Origin: Proteinivorax hydrogeniformans
GTDB lineage: Bacteria; Bacillota; Proteinivoracia; Proteinivoracales; Proteinivoracaceae
Assembly (NCBI RefSeq): GCF_040515995.1
Contig: NZ_CP159485.1
Coordinates: 2,108,001 to 2,172,000, forward strand
Reading direction: 5' to 3'
DNA: 64,000 bases
The notes under the pieces were generated by a model. It made no database searches, was not told the DNA's origin, and saw nothing but the letters and a program-made list of their open reading frames with translations. The position numbers and the translations under genes are program-made. Of the stretch, positions 1 through 8,006 are shown in pieces. Positions within the stretch are counted from its first letter, which is position 1. Each line of letters begins with the position of its first letter.

Positions 1-855
1 TTTATGCTTTTGTCTCCAGTATTTTAGCACTTCATTTCTTAGCACCATTCCATTTGCGTGATAAAAAGGCATGCCCGGTGCCTCGTCACTTATGCTAAAG
101 AGATCTAACTGCTTTCCTAGCTTTCTATGATCTCTCTTTTTAGCCTCTTCTAACCTATGCAAATGTTCATCTAACAGTTTCTTTTTAGGGAATGCTGTGC
201 CGTATATCCTTTGCAGCATAGGCTTTCTTTCGTCTCCACGCCAGTAGGCTCCTGCAATGCTTAAAAGCTTAAATGCCTTTAATCTTTTAGTGGATGGGAA
301 ATGAGGTCCAGCACAAAGGTCAACAAAGTCTTGTTGCTTATAGTAAGATATTTCTTCGTCGTCACTAAGCTCCTCAATAAGCTCTAACTTGTAATCTTCA
401 CCTTTTTCTTTAAACATTTCAAGGGCCTCGTCTCTAGAAAGTACATTACGATCAAAACCGATATCCCTTTTTACAATTTCCTTCATCTTATCTTCAATTT
501 TTTCTAAATCCTCAGGAGTCAGCTTGTCCTCTAACTCAAAATCGTAATAAAATCCATCCTTAATACTAGGTCCAATTCCAAGCTTTACGTTAGGGTAAAG
601 TTCAGTAACAGCTTGTGCCATAATATGAGCAGCGCTATGTCTAAAAACGTCTTGGCCTTCCTCTGAATCAAATGTTAAAATATCCACCGAGCTATCTTTT
701 GTAACGTTTTTATCTAAGTCAACTAACTCTCCGTCAACTTTACCAGCTATAGCCTCTTTAGCTAGTCTTGAGCTGATAGATTTTGCAATTTCATAAACCG
801 AAACCTCACTATCAAATTCCTTTACACTACCATCTTTAAGTGTAACTTTCACCAT
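1..855 (-). CDS. thrS: Threonyl-tRNA synthetase, N-terminal 285 residues (cut by window edge)
   Basis: Charges tRNA-Thr in the cytoplasm. The visible part holds the TGS domain (about residues 1-62) and the editing (second additional) domain with HSAAH at 73-77 and the later DLCAGPH motif, then the start of the catalytic domain. The ATG at 855 follows a GTAGGAGGG ribosome binding site. The C-terminal catalytic core and anticodon-binding domain lie beyond position 1. A T-box leader directly upstream controls it, and ytxC precedes it as in Bacillus. Identification is secure from family motifs. Confidence 0.97.
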   Translation of the reverse strand, partial: MVKVTLKDGSVKEFDSEVSVYEIAKSISSRLAKEAIAGKVDGELVDLDKNVTKDSSVDILTFDSEEGQDVFRHSAAHIMAQAVTELYPNVKLGIGPSIKDGFYYDFELEDKLTPEDLEKIEDKMKEIVKRDIGFDRNVLSRDEALEMFKEKGEDYKLELIEELSDDEEISYYKQQDFVDLCAGPHFPSTKRLKAFKLLSIAGAYWRGDERKPMLQRIYGTAFPKKKLLDEHLHRLEEAKKRDHRKLGKQLDLFSISDEAPGMPFYHANGMVLRNEVLKYWRQKHK

Positions 856-881
856 TATAAACCCTCCTACTTTTATATAAT

Positions 882-1113
882 AAAAAACGCCCCTTAAAAA
901 AGGGACGATAATTACCGTGGTTCCACCCTAGTTAAAAGATTTACCATCTTTCACTTAGATCGATTGTGTAACGGTTATCAACCGGCACAGGTTTTGGCCT
1001 GCCAGCTCAGGGGCGGTCTTCGCTAACTTTTCTTTTAGGTAGATTTTCAGCCTGGTGATCTACCCTCTCTGAAAAAGTAAGCCAGCTACTTTTCCCTTCT
1101 TAGCTTTTATATT
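882..1113 (-). promoter_or_regulatory. T-box leader of thrS
   Basis: The minus-strand leader contains the T-box sequence AGGGTGGAACCACGGT (914-929), which pairs with the tRNA acceptor end, followed by an intrinsic terminator (882-907). A Stem I-like region lies at about 1000-1105. An ACC triplet followed by a purine at 1015-1017 is a good candidate specifier codon for threonine; that placement is my inference. Uncharged tRNA-Thr should stabilise the antiterminator and allow thrS transcription. Confidence 0.93.
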
Positions 1114-1120
1114 TTAGAAT

Positions 1121-1149
1121 ATTATAATGATATTTGCAAGTTTTGTCAA
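1121..1149 (-). promoter_or_regulatory. Sigma-A promoter of the thrS T-box leader
   Basis: Perfect TTGACA (1144-1149) and TATAAT (1121-1126) with a 17-bp spacer on the minus strand. Its -35 box overlaps the stop codon of ytxC. Transcription would start near 1113, at the 5' end of the T-box leader. Confidence 0.9.
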
Positions 1150-2018
1150 CCTTTTTCTCCTTTTTTAGGAGTATGCTCACAATCTTCACAAATTGTACAA
1201 CCTAAACATATGACAATACGATCTTCAAAAATACTATTAACAGTGCGCAAAAGTTCCTCTCCTGAGTAAAAATCTTTAATATGGACAAATACCTTTAAAG
1301 GTGAGTTAGTAACTAGCGAGCTTATTATTCCATCTCCACCAAATAGTTCAAGACAACTTTCTTTGGTCATTATTTTATTATTACTATCATTTAATAAGTA
1401 ATACCCATCTTTTTTTAAAAGATGAACCTCTTTTTCTTGCGGCTGTTGAACATTAACAAAGTACTTTAACAATCTTATAAAATCATTGTACTCCTTTTCT
1501 AACTTTAATTCATCCGCCGCTTGCTCTATAAAGTTTTCCAACTTTCCAAAGTAACTTTTCAATCTAAACCTTAAAAATCCTTCTATGTTGATTTGGGGTT
1601 GGCTAAGTAAGTGATCTAATATTTGCTTAGAGATATCTTTTTTTGACTCATCTTTTCGGTCATGCAAATCATCAAACTCCTTAATGACTTTTAAAGACTT
1701 TAAGTAAAGTTTGTTCTGCTCTTTTTCCTTTAAATGTGAGTAAGATCCTTTAATCAACTTTTCCACTAAATTTTTTTCTAATACTTCTACTATATAATCA
1801 GCTAACGCCCATGATAGCTTCTCAAACACTTTCTCCTGTTGCAGTGGCGTCAGCTCATCTTTTAGGATAGTGCATCCCATAAAAGTAGTATTTCCGTCGC
1901 TATCCTCACTTATCTCAACGCCTATCCCCTCCCGCCTCAACGGTTCTAACATATTTTGATTAAGGCAGCTTCGAAACTGATCAATAAACCGTTCAGTACC
2001 GATAGTTAAACTTTCCAT
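1146..2018 (-). CDS. ytxC: YtxC-like sporulation protein
   Basis: A 290-residue protein of the YtxC family, whose biochemical role is unknown; the family is found in spore formers. Its position directly upstream of thrS matches Bacillus subtilis. I chose the ATG at 2018 because AAGGGGGG sits 5 bases upstream; an in-frame TTG at 2105 would add 29 residues but places its Shine-Dalgarno only one base away. The C-terminus is cysteine-rich (CLGCTICEDC). A sigma-E-like promoter lies just upstream. Confidence 0.8.
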   Translation of the reverse strand: MESLTIGTERFIDQFRSCLNQNMLEPLRREGIGVEISEDSDGNTTFMGCTILKDELTPLQQEKVFEKLSWALADYIVEVLEKNLVEKLIKGSYSHLKEKEQNKLYLKSLKVIKEFDDLHDRKDESKKDISKQILDHLLSQPQINIEGFLRFRLKSYFGKLENFIEQAADELKLEKEYNDFIRLLKYFVNVQQPQEKEVHLLKKDGYYLLNDSNNKIMTKESCLELFGGDGIISSLVTNSPLKVFVHIKDFYSGEELLRTVNSIFEDRIVICLGCTICEDCEHTPKKGEKG

Positions 2019-2049
2019 GTTGTCCCCCCTTACTTGTGTTTCTAAAAAT

Positions 2050-2078
2050 ATTATATGAGTGAACGCTGTGTTATATAC
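2050..2078 (-). promoter_or_regulatory. Possible sigma-E-type promoter of ytxC
   Basis: On the minus strand GTATATA (2072-2078) and CATATAAT (2050-2057) are separated by 14 bases. This resembles the mother-cell sigma-E consensus known from Bacillus. Transcription would start a short distance upstream of the AAGGGGGG ribosome binding site. This is a pattern match only. Confidence 0.4.
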
Positions 2079-2157
2079 GGTATAAAAGTAAACACATTTG
2101 TTCAATCCTCCTTTAAGATTGCAAAACCTTATTATCTATATATTATGTCTTTTAAAT

Positions 2158-2184
2158 AAAAAAACAACCTATTTCTAGGTTGTT
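2158..2184 (-). terminator. Terminator after tRNA-Val
   Basis: Stem AACAACCT/AGGTTGTT with a 6-base loop, followed on the minus strand by a U-tract. It closes the tRNA transcript before ytxC. Confidence 0.88.
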
Positions 2185-2195
2185 AATTTTCTTTA

Positions 2196-2270
2196 TGGTG
2201 GGTCTGGCGCGGATTGAACGCGCGACTTCTACCCTGTCAAGGTAGCACTCTCCCGCTGAGTTACAGACCC
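2196..2270 (-). tRNA. tRNA-Val (GAC)
   Basis: Full cloverleaf: GGGTCTG/CAGACCC acceptor stem, anticodon loop TTGACAG giving GAC, T-loop GTTCAAT, and encoded CCA. It is the last tRNA of the cluster and lies only a few bases after a terminator-like hairpin. Confidence 0.95.
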
Positions 2271-2274
2271 GAGT

Positions 2275-2301
2275 AAAAAAACCTGAGCGTTTACTCAGGT
2301 T
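2275..2301 (-). terminator. Terminator-like hairpin between tRNA-Leu(TAA) and tRNA-Val
   Basis: Stem ACCTGAG/CTCAGGT with an A-U closing pair and a run of seven U on the minus strand. It ends 4 bases before the 5' end of tRNA-Val, leaving no room for a promoter between them. Confidence 0.82.
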
Positions 2302-2314
2302 AATTAGGCAAAAT

Positions 2315-2403
2315 TGGTGCCGAGGACCGGAATCGAACCGGTACGGGCCGTGAAGCCCGAGGGATTTTAAGTCCCTTGCGTCTGCCTGTTCCGCCACCCC
2401 GGC
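2315..2403 (-). tRNA. tRNA-Leu (TAA)
   Basis: Class II tRNA with a long variable arm. Anticodon loop ACTTAAAAT gives TAA, the acceptor stem GCCGGGG pairs with CCTCGGC with one G-U, and CCA is encoded. Confidence 0.95.
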
Positions 2404-2410
2404 ATATTTG

Positions 2411-2485
2411 TGGAGGCGGCACCCAGATTTGAACTGGGGAATAAAGGATTTGCAGTCCTCTGCCTTACCACTTGGCTATGCCGCC
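2411..2485 (-). tRNA. tRNA-Cys (GCA)
   Basis: Cloverleaf with acceptor GGCGGCA, anticodon GCA in CTGCAAA, discriminator U and encoded CCA. Confidence 0.95.
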
Positions 2486-2493
2486 AAACATCT

Positions 2494-2568
2494 TGGAGCG
2501 GAAGACGGGATTTGAACCCGCGACCCTCGCCTTGGCAAGGCGATGCTCTACCACTGAGCCACTTCCGC
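2494..2568 (-). tRNA. tRNA-Gly (GCC)
   Basis: Acceptor GCGGAAG, anticodon loop TTGCCAA giving GCC, discriminator U and encoded CCA. Confidence 0.95.
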
Positions 2569-2592
2569 ATATTATTATTTTTTTAAAAAAGA

Positions 2593-2668
<76 letters not shown>

Positions 2669-2672
2669 ACTA

Positions 2673-2748
2673 TGGCGGAGCTGACGGGAGTCGAACCCGC
2701 GATCTCCTGCGTGACAGGCAGGCATGTTAACCACTACACCACAGCTCC
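2673..2748 (-). tRNA. tRNA-Asp (GTC)
   Basis: Acceptor GGAGCTG, anticodon loop CTGTCAC giving GTC, discriminator G as expected for tRNA-Asp, and encoded CCA. It is the first gene of the six-tRNA transcript. Confidence 0.95.
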
Positions 2749-2768
2749 ATGTCCTAGCGACAATAACT

Positions 2769-2797
2769 ATTATAACTCGGCTTCAATAGTTTGTCAA
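2769..2797 (-). promoter_or_regulatory. Proximal promoter of the tRNA cluster
   Basis: TTGACA (2792-2797), a 17-bp spacer and TATAAT (2769-2774) on the minus strand, about 20 bases upstream of tRNA-Asp. Both boxes match consensus exactly. Confidence 0.9.
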
Positions 2798-2853
2798 CAC
2801 TTTTTTGAAAATCCTTTTTGCAGTCACTAACTGCTGTGAAACATTACCTAAAT

Positions 2854-2882
2854 AGTATAACATGAGTTTCATAGGTTGTAAA
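2854..2882 (-). promoter_or_regulatory. Distal tandem promoter of the tRNA cluster
   Basis: TTTACA (2877-2882), a 17-bp spacer and TATACT (2854-2859) on the minus strand, 85 bp upstream of the proximal promoter and immediately downstream of tRNA-Leu(GAG). Confidence 0.7.
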
Positions 2883-2891
2883 GCATTTTTT

Positions 2892-2977
2892 TGGTGCGAG
2901 AGGCGGGACTTGAACCCGCACGGTACTTGACCACATGTCCCTCAAACATGCCTGTCTGCCTGTTCCAGCACTCTCGC
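2892..2977 (-). tRNA. tRNA-Leu (GAG)
   Basis: Class II tRNA with acceptor GCGAGAG/CTCTCGC, anticodon loop TTTGAGG giving GAG, and encoded CCA. It has its own consensus promoter. I see no U-rich terminator between it and the next tRNA promoter, so readthrough into the cluster is likely. Confidence 0.95.
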
Positions 2978-2988
2978 TCGCAAAAAAT

Positions 2989-3017
2989 ATTATATAATTT
3001 ATACTTTACTATGTCAA
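2989..3017 (-). promoter_or_regulatory. Promoter of tRNA-Leu(GAG)
   Basis: TTGACA (3012-3017), a 17-bp spacer and TATAAT (2989-2994) on the minus strand. The -35 box lies inside the last codons of the neighbouring small ORF. Confidence 0.9.
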
Positions 3018-3287
3018 GCTATTTAGCATCAATAACACTTCAGAATAAGGATCATCCATAGGAGCTGGACCTACAAAAATATATATTAATACACAAATAA
3101 TTATCAGCGGCAGTAAAAAAATTAACAGTTGTGGCAGGTAAGCCCTAAATGCTGCTAGCACTAAAATAAAGGCTTCCTTTCCAGTTATATCTGCATTCTC
3201 TAATTCATCATCAGTACGTCTTTCTTCATTATAGATTCTTTCTTCATGTGTTTTGTTAATCTTTTGGGGTTTGTCATTGTGATACAT
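3009..3287 (-). CDS. Small single-span membrane protein, unknown function
   Basis: A 92-residue protein that I do not recognise. The N-terminal half is charged (NKTHEERIYNEERR) and would be cytoplasmic. A long hydrophobic stretch (about residues 46-75) could cross the membrane once or form a hairpin. The start is set at ATG 3287, six bases after AAGGCGGTG; a GTG at 3296 lies within that ribosome binding site. A promoter-like pair lies upstream. Its 3' end overlaps the -35 box of tRNA-Leu(GAG). Confidence 0.6.
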   Translation of the reverse strand: MYHNDKPQKINKTHEERIYNEERRTDDELENADITGKEAFILVLAAFRAYLPQLLIFLLPLIIICVLIYIFVGPAPMDDPYSEVLLMLNSLT

Positions 3288-3319
3288 TATCTTCACCGCC
3301 TTAAAATATAGTTACTGTA

Positions 3320-3348
3320 ATTATAAGTCATGGATGTACCAAAAACAA
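3320..3348 (-). promoter_or_regulatory. Possible promoter of the small membrane protein gene
   Basis: TTGTTT (3343-3348), a 17-bp spacer and TATAAT (3320-3325) on the minus strand, about 30 bases upstream of the start codon. Confidence 0.5.
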
Positions 3349-3439
3349 TAAACTCTTCTAGGAAATTATACTAAGCAGCTAATATATTCTTTCTAATAAT
3401 ATCTACCTAACAAGGGAAAATATAACTAACATCTAGAAT

Positions 3440-3484
3440 TATTATTAAATCCAGGTGAGAAAATCTCACCTGGATTTAATAATT
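3440..3484 (-). terminator. Terminator of the opp operon
   Basis: A long, almost perfect hairpin with arms ATTAAATCCAGGTGAGA and its complement around a short loop, directly after the oppF stop. The palindrome is flanked by A/T tracts and could work in both directions. Confidence 0.85.
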
Positions 3485-4495
3485 TTATTTATCCATTAAA
3501 TGACAAGCTACGTAATGCTCGTTCCCTATATCTCTAAACTCTGGCTCTTCCTCTTTACATCTGTCCATTGCATAACGACAGCGAGTGTGGAATCTGCACC
3601 CTTTAGGAGGGTTAACAGGGCTTGGAACATCGCCTGTTAGAAGTATTTTTTCTTTTCTAATTTCTGGATCTGGAATTGGAACAGCTGAAAGTAGAGCTTG
3701 TGTATATGGATGTTGTGGATTGTCGTACAAGGTATCCTTGTCAGCCATTTCCACCATTTTTCCTAGATACATTACACCAACACGATCACTTATGTGTTTA
3801 ACTACACTAAGGTCGTGAGCGATGAAGATATAAGTTAGTCCAAATTCTTCCTGCAAATCCTCAAGAAGATTAATGACCTGAGATTGAATAGAAACATCCA
3901 AAGCTGATACAGGCTCATCTAATATAACAAGTTCAGGGTTCAATGCTAAAGCCCTTGCAACACCTATTCTCTGACGTTGCCCCCCACTAAACTCATGAGG
4001 GTAACGACGGATATGGTAAGGACTTAGACCAACCACGTCTAATAGCTCTGCAACTCTTTTGTACTTAGCGTCACCTTTTTTAATGTTATGGATATCTAAA
4101 GCTTCGCCAACTATATCTCCAACTGTCATACGTGGATTTAGCGAAGAATATGGATCTTGAAAAACAAACTGCATGTTCCTTCTAACTTTTCTTAATCTAT
4201 CTTTATCGAAATCAGCAACATTTTCGCCTTTGAATAATATTTCGCCCTTTGTAGGCTCAAGCAGCCTAAGCAAGGTTTTCCCGGTAGTTGACTTGCCACA
4301 TCCCGACTCACCAACAATGCCTAAAGTCTCACCTTTTTTTACAAAAAAACTTACTCCATCAACTGCCTTTACATGCCCAACAGTTCTAGAAAATACACCA
4401 CCTTTAATAGGGAAGTGTTTATATAGGTCTTTAACTTCTAACAGTTTTTCATAAGCTTGCTCGTTATTCACAGCTTTATCTGTCACTTGCGACAT
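3485..4495 (-). CDS. oppF: Oligopeptide ABC transporter ATP-binding protein OppF
   Basis: Second ATPase of an Opp/Dpp/App peptide importer; it hydrolyses ATP at the inner face of the membrane. The 336 residues show Walker [10 protein letters not shown] (62-70), signature FSGGQRQR (169-176), Walker B LVILDEP (189-195) and the C-terminal oligopeptide-ATPase region with cysteines at 300, 306, 313 and 331, the cluster typical of this subfamily. The ATG follows AAAGGAGGTG. It is the last gene of oppBCDF, 14 bp after oppD, with a strong terminator behind it. Confidence 0.95.
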   Translation of the reverse strand: MSQVTDKAVNNEQAYEKLLEVKDLYKHFPIKGGVFSRTVGHVKAVDGVSFFVKKGETLGIVGESGCGKSTTGKTLLRLLEPTKGEILFKGENVADFDKDRLRKVRRNMQFVFQDPYSSLNPRMTVGDIVGEALDIHNIKKGDAKYKRVAELLDVVGLSPYHIRRYPHEFSGGQRQRIGVARALALNPELVILDEPVSALDVSIQSQVINLLEDLQEEFGLTYIFIAHDLSVVKHISDRVGVMYLGKMVEMADKDTLYDNPQHPYTQALLSAVPIPDPEIRKEKILLTGDVPSPVNPPKGCRFHTRCRYAMDRCKEEEPEFRDIGNEHYVACHLMDK

Positions 4496-4509
4496 CTATC
4501 CCACCTCCT

Positions 4510-5478
4510 TTAATTGTGTAACCAGCAGGCAACTGTATGCCCTTTGGATTTTTCTTCTAACTGAGGGATCTCCTCTTTACATTTATCCATTACGTGTGGA
4601 CAACGAGGGTGGAATCGGCACCCCGAAGGCATATCCAGTGGATTTGGTACTGATCCTTCAATAGAATCTAACCTTTCCTTTCTTTCATCTAAACTAGGAA
4701 TAGAGTTCATCAATCCTTCTGTATAAGGATGAAGATGCTTTTTAAATAAATCCTTAACTGGCGCTTCCTCTACTACACGCCCAGCATACATAACGATTAC
4801 ACGATCTACAGTTTCAGCAATTACCCCCAAATCATGGGTAATAAGTATTATAGATGTCCCCAGTTCCGTTTTTAGCTTTTTCATAAGCTCAAGAATCTGA
4901 GCTTGGATAGTTACATCCAATGCTGTAGTCGGCTCATCGGCGAAAAGTAATTTAGGGTTACAGGAAAGAGCCATAGCAATCATAACCCTTTGCCTCATTC
5001 CACCACTAAGTTGATGAGGGTACTCGTCAACTCTTTTTTCAGGTAGAGGTATACCAACAAGAGAAAGCATCTCAATAGCCTGTTTTACTGCTTCCTTATG
5101 GTTTTTACCCTGATGCAGTTTGATAGCCTCGGTAATTTGATCACCCACGGTATAAACTGGGTTTAAAGATGTCATAGGCTCTTGGAAGATCATAGACATC
5201 TCGTTACCTCTAAGCTTTCTCATTTCGTCTTCTGGTAAATTTAACAGATCTTTGCCGTCAAAAATTATCTCGCCATCTTCAATTTTTCCTGGTGGCTTGG
5301 GTATAAGTCGCATCACCGATAAAGAGGTAACACTTTTACCACACCCTGATTCACCAACAATCCCTAAGGTTTCTCCAGGTTCAACGTCAAAATTAACACC
5401 ATCTATAGCAGGTACAACTCCATCTTCTGTATAGAAGTAAGTCTTAAGGTTTTTTACACTTAGCAGTTTTTCAGACAT
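4510..5478 (-). CDS. oppD: Oligopeptide ABC transporter ATP-binding protein OppD
   Basis: First ATPase of the peptide importer, expected to pair with OppF. It has 322 residues with Walker [10 protein letters not shown] (42-50), signature LSGGMRQR (157-164), Walker B LLFADEP (177-183), and a C-terminal GCRFHPRC cysteine region. Hallmarks and length are normal for OppD/DppD. It lies between oppC and oppF with short gaps, so translation from one mRNA is expected. Confidence 0.95.
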   Translation of the reverse strand: MSEKLLSVKNLKTYFYTEDGVVPAIDGVNFDVEPGETLGIVGESGCGKSVTSLSVMRLIPKPPGKIEDGEIIFDGKDLLNLPEDEMRKLRGNEMSMIFQEPMTSLNPVYTVGDQITEAIKLHQGKNHKEAVKQAIEMLSLVGIPLPEKRVDEYPHQLSGGMRQRVMIAMALSCNPKLLFADEPTTALDVTIQAQILELMKKLKTELGTSIILITHDLGVIAETVDRVIVMYAGRVVEEAPVKDLFKKHLHPYTEGLMNSIPSLDERKERLDSIEGSVPNPLDMPSGCRFHPRCPHVMDKCKEEIPQLEEKSKGHTVACWLHN

Positions 5479-5504
5479 TAGCTCACCTACTTTCCTTTAA
5501 AATA

Positions 5505-6494
5505 TTATTGTTTTAATCTTGGATCTAGAGAGTCTCTCAAACCATCACCAAGGAAGTTATACCCCAGTATAGTTAGGAATATAAAAATCCCAGGATATGT
5601 TGTCAAATAATGATGATCTCTTAGATAAGATTGTCCATCGTTTAGAACATTACCCCAACTAGGATTTGGAGGCGTAATTCCTATACCTAGGAAACTTAGC
5701 GTTGTTTCTGTCAGTATCGCCCCACCGATACCTAAGGTAATCGACACAATAAGTGGTGCCATTGCGTTAGGAAGAATGTGCTTAAATATGATTCGCATAT
5801 CGCTAGCGCCTAATGCCTGAGCTGCTTGAGTAAAGTCACGCTCTCTTAAGGATAAAAACTCAGCTCTTACAAGACGACATACACCAGTCCAGCCGGTTAT
5901 ACCTATTACAACCATTATCAGCATTATGCCCCCATCAAAAAAGGCTAATATAGTTAAAAGTAAGAATAAAAGTGGGAAACTCATAACTATTTCAGTAAAG
6001 CGCATAATAATAGCATCTACCGCCCCACCAAAGTAACCTGCACTAGCTCCCATAACAATCCCTATACTTCCAGAAATCCCCATAGCAACAAAACCTACAG
6101 CTAGGGAAACTCTACCACCCCATAACACACGAGCAAGCACATCACGCCCCAGTCTATCTGTGCCTAGCGGGTGCTCCCAGCTTTGTTCCGCCAACCTGTT
6201 ATCTAAATTCTGAGCTCTATAATGATGTCCATGGGTTCCGTTCCAGGATATTTCAGTATCACCAATTGTAAACTCAAACCCTCCGTAAATTACCGGACCA
6301 ATAATAGCAGTTGAAAACATGATTATCAGAAGTATAAATCCAGCTATAGCTGTTTTACTTCTTCTAAACCTTCTTTTAAAAGTATTCCACATACTACTAT
6401 CTGATGCTCGCTTGTCAGCTTCCTTAACGAGCTGTTCAGCATTTAACTCTTTAACATCTTGCTGTTTGTCATTTTTATTTTTAATATCTGACAT
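5505..6494 (-). CDS. oppC: Oligopeptide ABC transporter permease OppC
   Basis: One of two membrane subunits that form the peptide channel. A charged cytoplasmic N-terminal tail of about 45 residues is followed by a first membrane helix, a roughly 60-residue external loop and five further helices. The cytoplasmic EAA loop that contacts the ATPases is visible at about 223-243 (QAAQALGASDMRI...PN). The external loop is typical of OppC/DppC. It lies directly after oppB. Confidence 0.94.
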   Translation of the reverse strand: MSDIKNKNDKQQDVKELNAEQLVKEADKRASDSSMWNTFKRRFRRSKTAIAGFILLIIMFSTAIIGPVIYGGFEFTIGDTEISWNGTHGHHYRAQNLDNRLAEQSWEHPLGTDRLGRDVLARVLWGGRVSLAVGFVAMGISGSIGIVMGASAGYFGGAVDAIIMRFTEIVMSFPLLFLLLTILAFFDGGIMLIMVVIGITGWTGVCRLVRAEFLSLRERDFTQAAQALGASDMRIIFKHILPNAMAPLIVSITLGIGGAILTETTLSFLGIGITPPNPSWGNVLNDGQSYLRDHHYLTTYPGIFIFLTILGYNFLGDGLRDSLDPRLKQ

Positions 6495-6515
6495 TTTAAT
6501 TACCCCCTTCCGGTT

Positions 6516-7487
6516 TTAGTCGAATCTAATTCTCGGGTCAACAACGACATAAGCAATATCGGCTATCAACATAAACACTAAAGTTAGCGTTGCCATAACG
6601 GTATTGAAGGCCATTACGATATTGTAATCACGTTGCCCTATAGCTTGGAAAACCGTTCTTCCTACACCAGGCCAAGAGAATATAGTCTCAATAACTACAG
6701 AACCAGCTAACAAACTAGGGATAGTAAAGGTTAGAATTGTAACTAAAGGTATCATACTATTTCTTAGAGCATGTTTATAAATTACCACTCTTTCAGAAAG
6801 TCCCTTAGCACGAGCTGTTCTTACATAGTCCTCTCTGATAACCTGTAACATACTAGCTCTCATATAACGGGTAAAACTAGCCATAGCGGAAGTACCCATA
6901 ACTATAGTTGGGAGAATCAAGTGCCGTATCCTATCAACTATTACCCAGTAATAACCATGGGTTTCAACAGAAATCCCTATAGTTCTCATCTGCATACCGG
7001 GGAGCCACTCTAACTTTATATAGAACAAATAAATTAAGAGTAACGCATACCAAAAGTTTGGCATCGCAATACCAAAGAATGTAATGAAGGTAGCTACATA
7101 GTCAGCAATGGAATATTGGCGTAGAGCCGAGAATATCCCCACCGGTATGGATACTGCCAAAGCAAAAACTAAAGAAAATACATTTAGCTGAATTGTATTT
7201 GGCAACCTACTAACAAGCATATTCAACACCGTATCACCTGTTCTAAAGCTTCTCCCTAAGTCACCTGTGATAAATGATGAAAACCACCTACCATACTGAA
7301 CATAAACAGGGTCATTTAAACCCCATAACTCTTGTAGCCTTGCCAGTTCATCCGGATGTGTATCTGGACCTGTAAATAGGTCAATCGGAGAACCAGGTGC
7401 TAAATGAACAATTGAAAAAGACACAATAGTTATACCAATAAACACCGGAATCATTTGTAGAAGTCTTCTCAAAATATACGTCGACAT
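6516..7487 (-). CDS. oppB: Oligopeptide ABC transporter permease OppB
   Basis: Partner permease of OppC: 323 residues, six predicted helices, and an EAA loop at about 223-243 (RTARAKGLSERVV...RN). The N-terminus (YILRRLLQMIPVFIGI) is typical of OppB/DppB. ATG at 7487 follows AAAAGGAGGTT. It is the first gene of oppBCDF. The nearest binding-protein gene lies upstream and is separated by a strong terminator, so binding proteins and permease are transcribed apart. Confidence 0.94.
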   Translation of the reverse strand: MSTYILRRLLQMIPVFIGITIVSFSIVHLAPGSPIDLFTGPDTHPDELARLQELWGLNDPVYVQYGRWFSSFITGDLGRSFRTGDTVLNMLVSRLPNTIQLNVFSLVFALAVSIPVGIFSALRQYSIADYVATFITFFGIAMPNFWYALLLIYLFYIKLEWLPGMQMRTIGISVETHGYYWVIVDRIRHLILPTIVMGTSAMASFTRYMRASMLQVIREDYVRTARAKGLSERVVIYKHALRNSMIPLVTILTFTIPSLLAGSVVIETIFSWPGVGRTVFQAIGQRDYNIVMAFNTVMATLTLVFMLIADIAYVVVDPRIRFD

Positions 7488-8006
7488 GTTTTAACCTCCT
7501 TTTAATCTTGTAGTGCCAGGCCTTTTGTTTAAACTACGCCCCCCTTTCCTGTTGTGAAAGTTTATAAGAGTCAGGAAACTGAACGCTCCTGAAAAAATAT
7601 ACTGTTGTATAATAAGAACTCACAAGACTATATATTCGATAGTATTAAACAAAATTCCTGCTTGTTAATAAAAATTTAATCCTTTAAGTTTATCTTTTTA
7701 CTGTATGATACCCCTTCTTTGTAAAGGGTTTAGCGAAATAAAATTGAAAAGTCACCCTGTTTTACAACTGTTATAGTCTGTTATACACCCAAGAAATACT
7801 GCTATTATTGGGATTGTTTGCTTTTTTAAGAATAATATATTGTATTAAAAATTGTTGCATATTTTATACTATTATTAAATAAGCAACCTATCTACACTCT
7901 AAATGATAATCTTTTTTGTTTAATTAAAAGATGCCGACGTTACAACGTCGGCATCTTTTCTTGTCATCATGCTGATGAAAATGCCTCTTATTTAACAGCT
8001 AATGGT
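7488..8006. other. Intergenic region upstream of oppB
   Basis: About 520 bases without a gene. It holds the terminator of the first oppA paralogue (7926-7959) and the oppB leader. A GCAGGAATTTT element (minus strand, 7651-7661), shared with the oppA promoters, precedes a TATAGT-like box near 7627-7632 and is the best candidate for the oppB promoter region. A-T rich direct repeats of TATAACAG occur around 7765-7785. No further gene is evident. Confidence 0.5.
7926..7959 (-). terminator. Terminator of oppA paralogue 1
   Basis: Perfect stem AAAAGATGCCGACGTT with its complement and a tiny loop; symmetrical, so possibly bidirectional. Confidence 0.9.

Noticed and set aside
3585-4454. Plus-strand frames opposite oppF
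   Set aside because: Shadows of the ATPase; third-base pattern and motifs belong to the minus strand.
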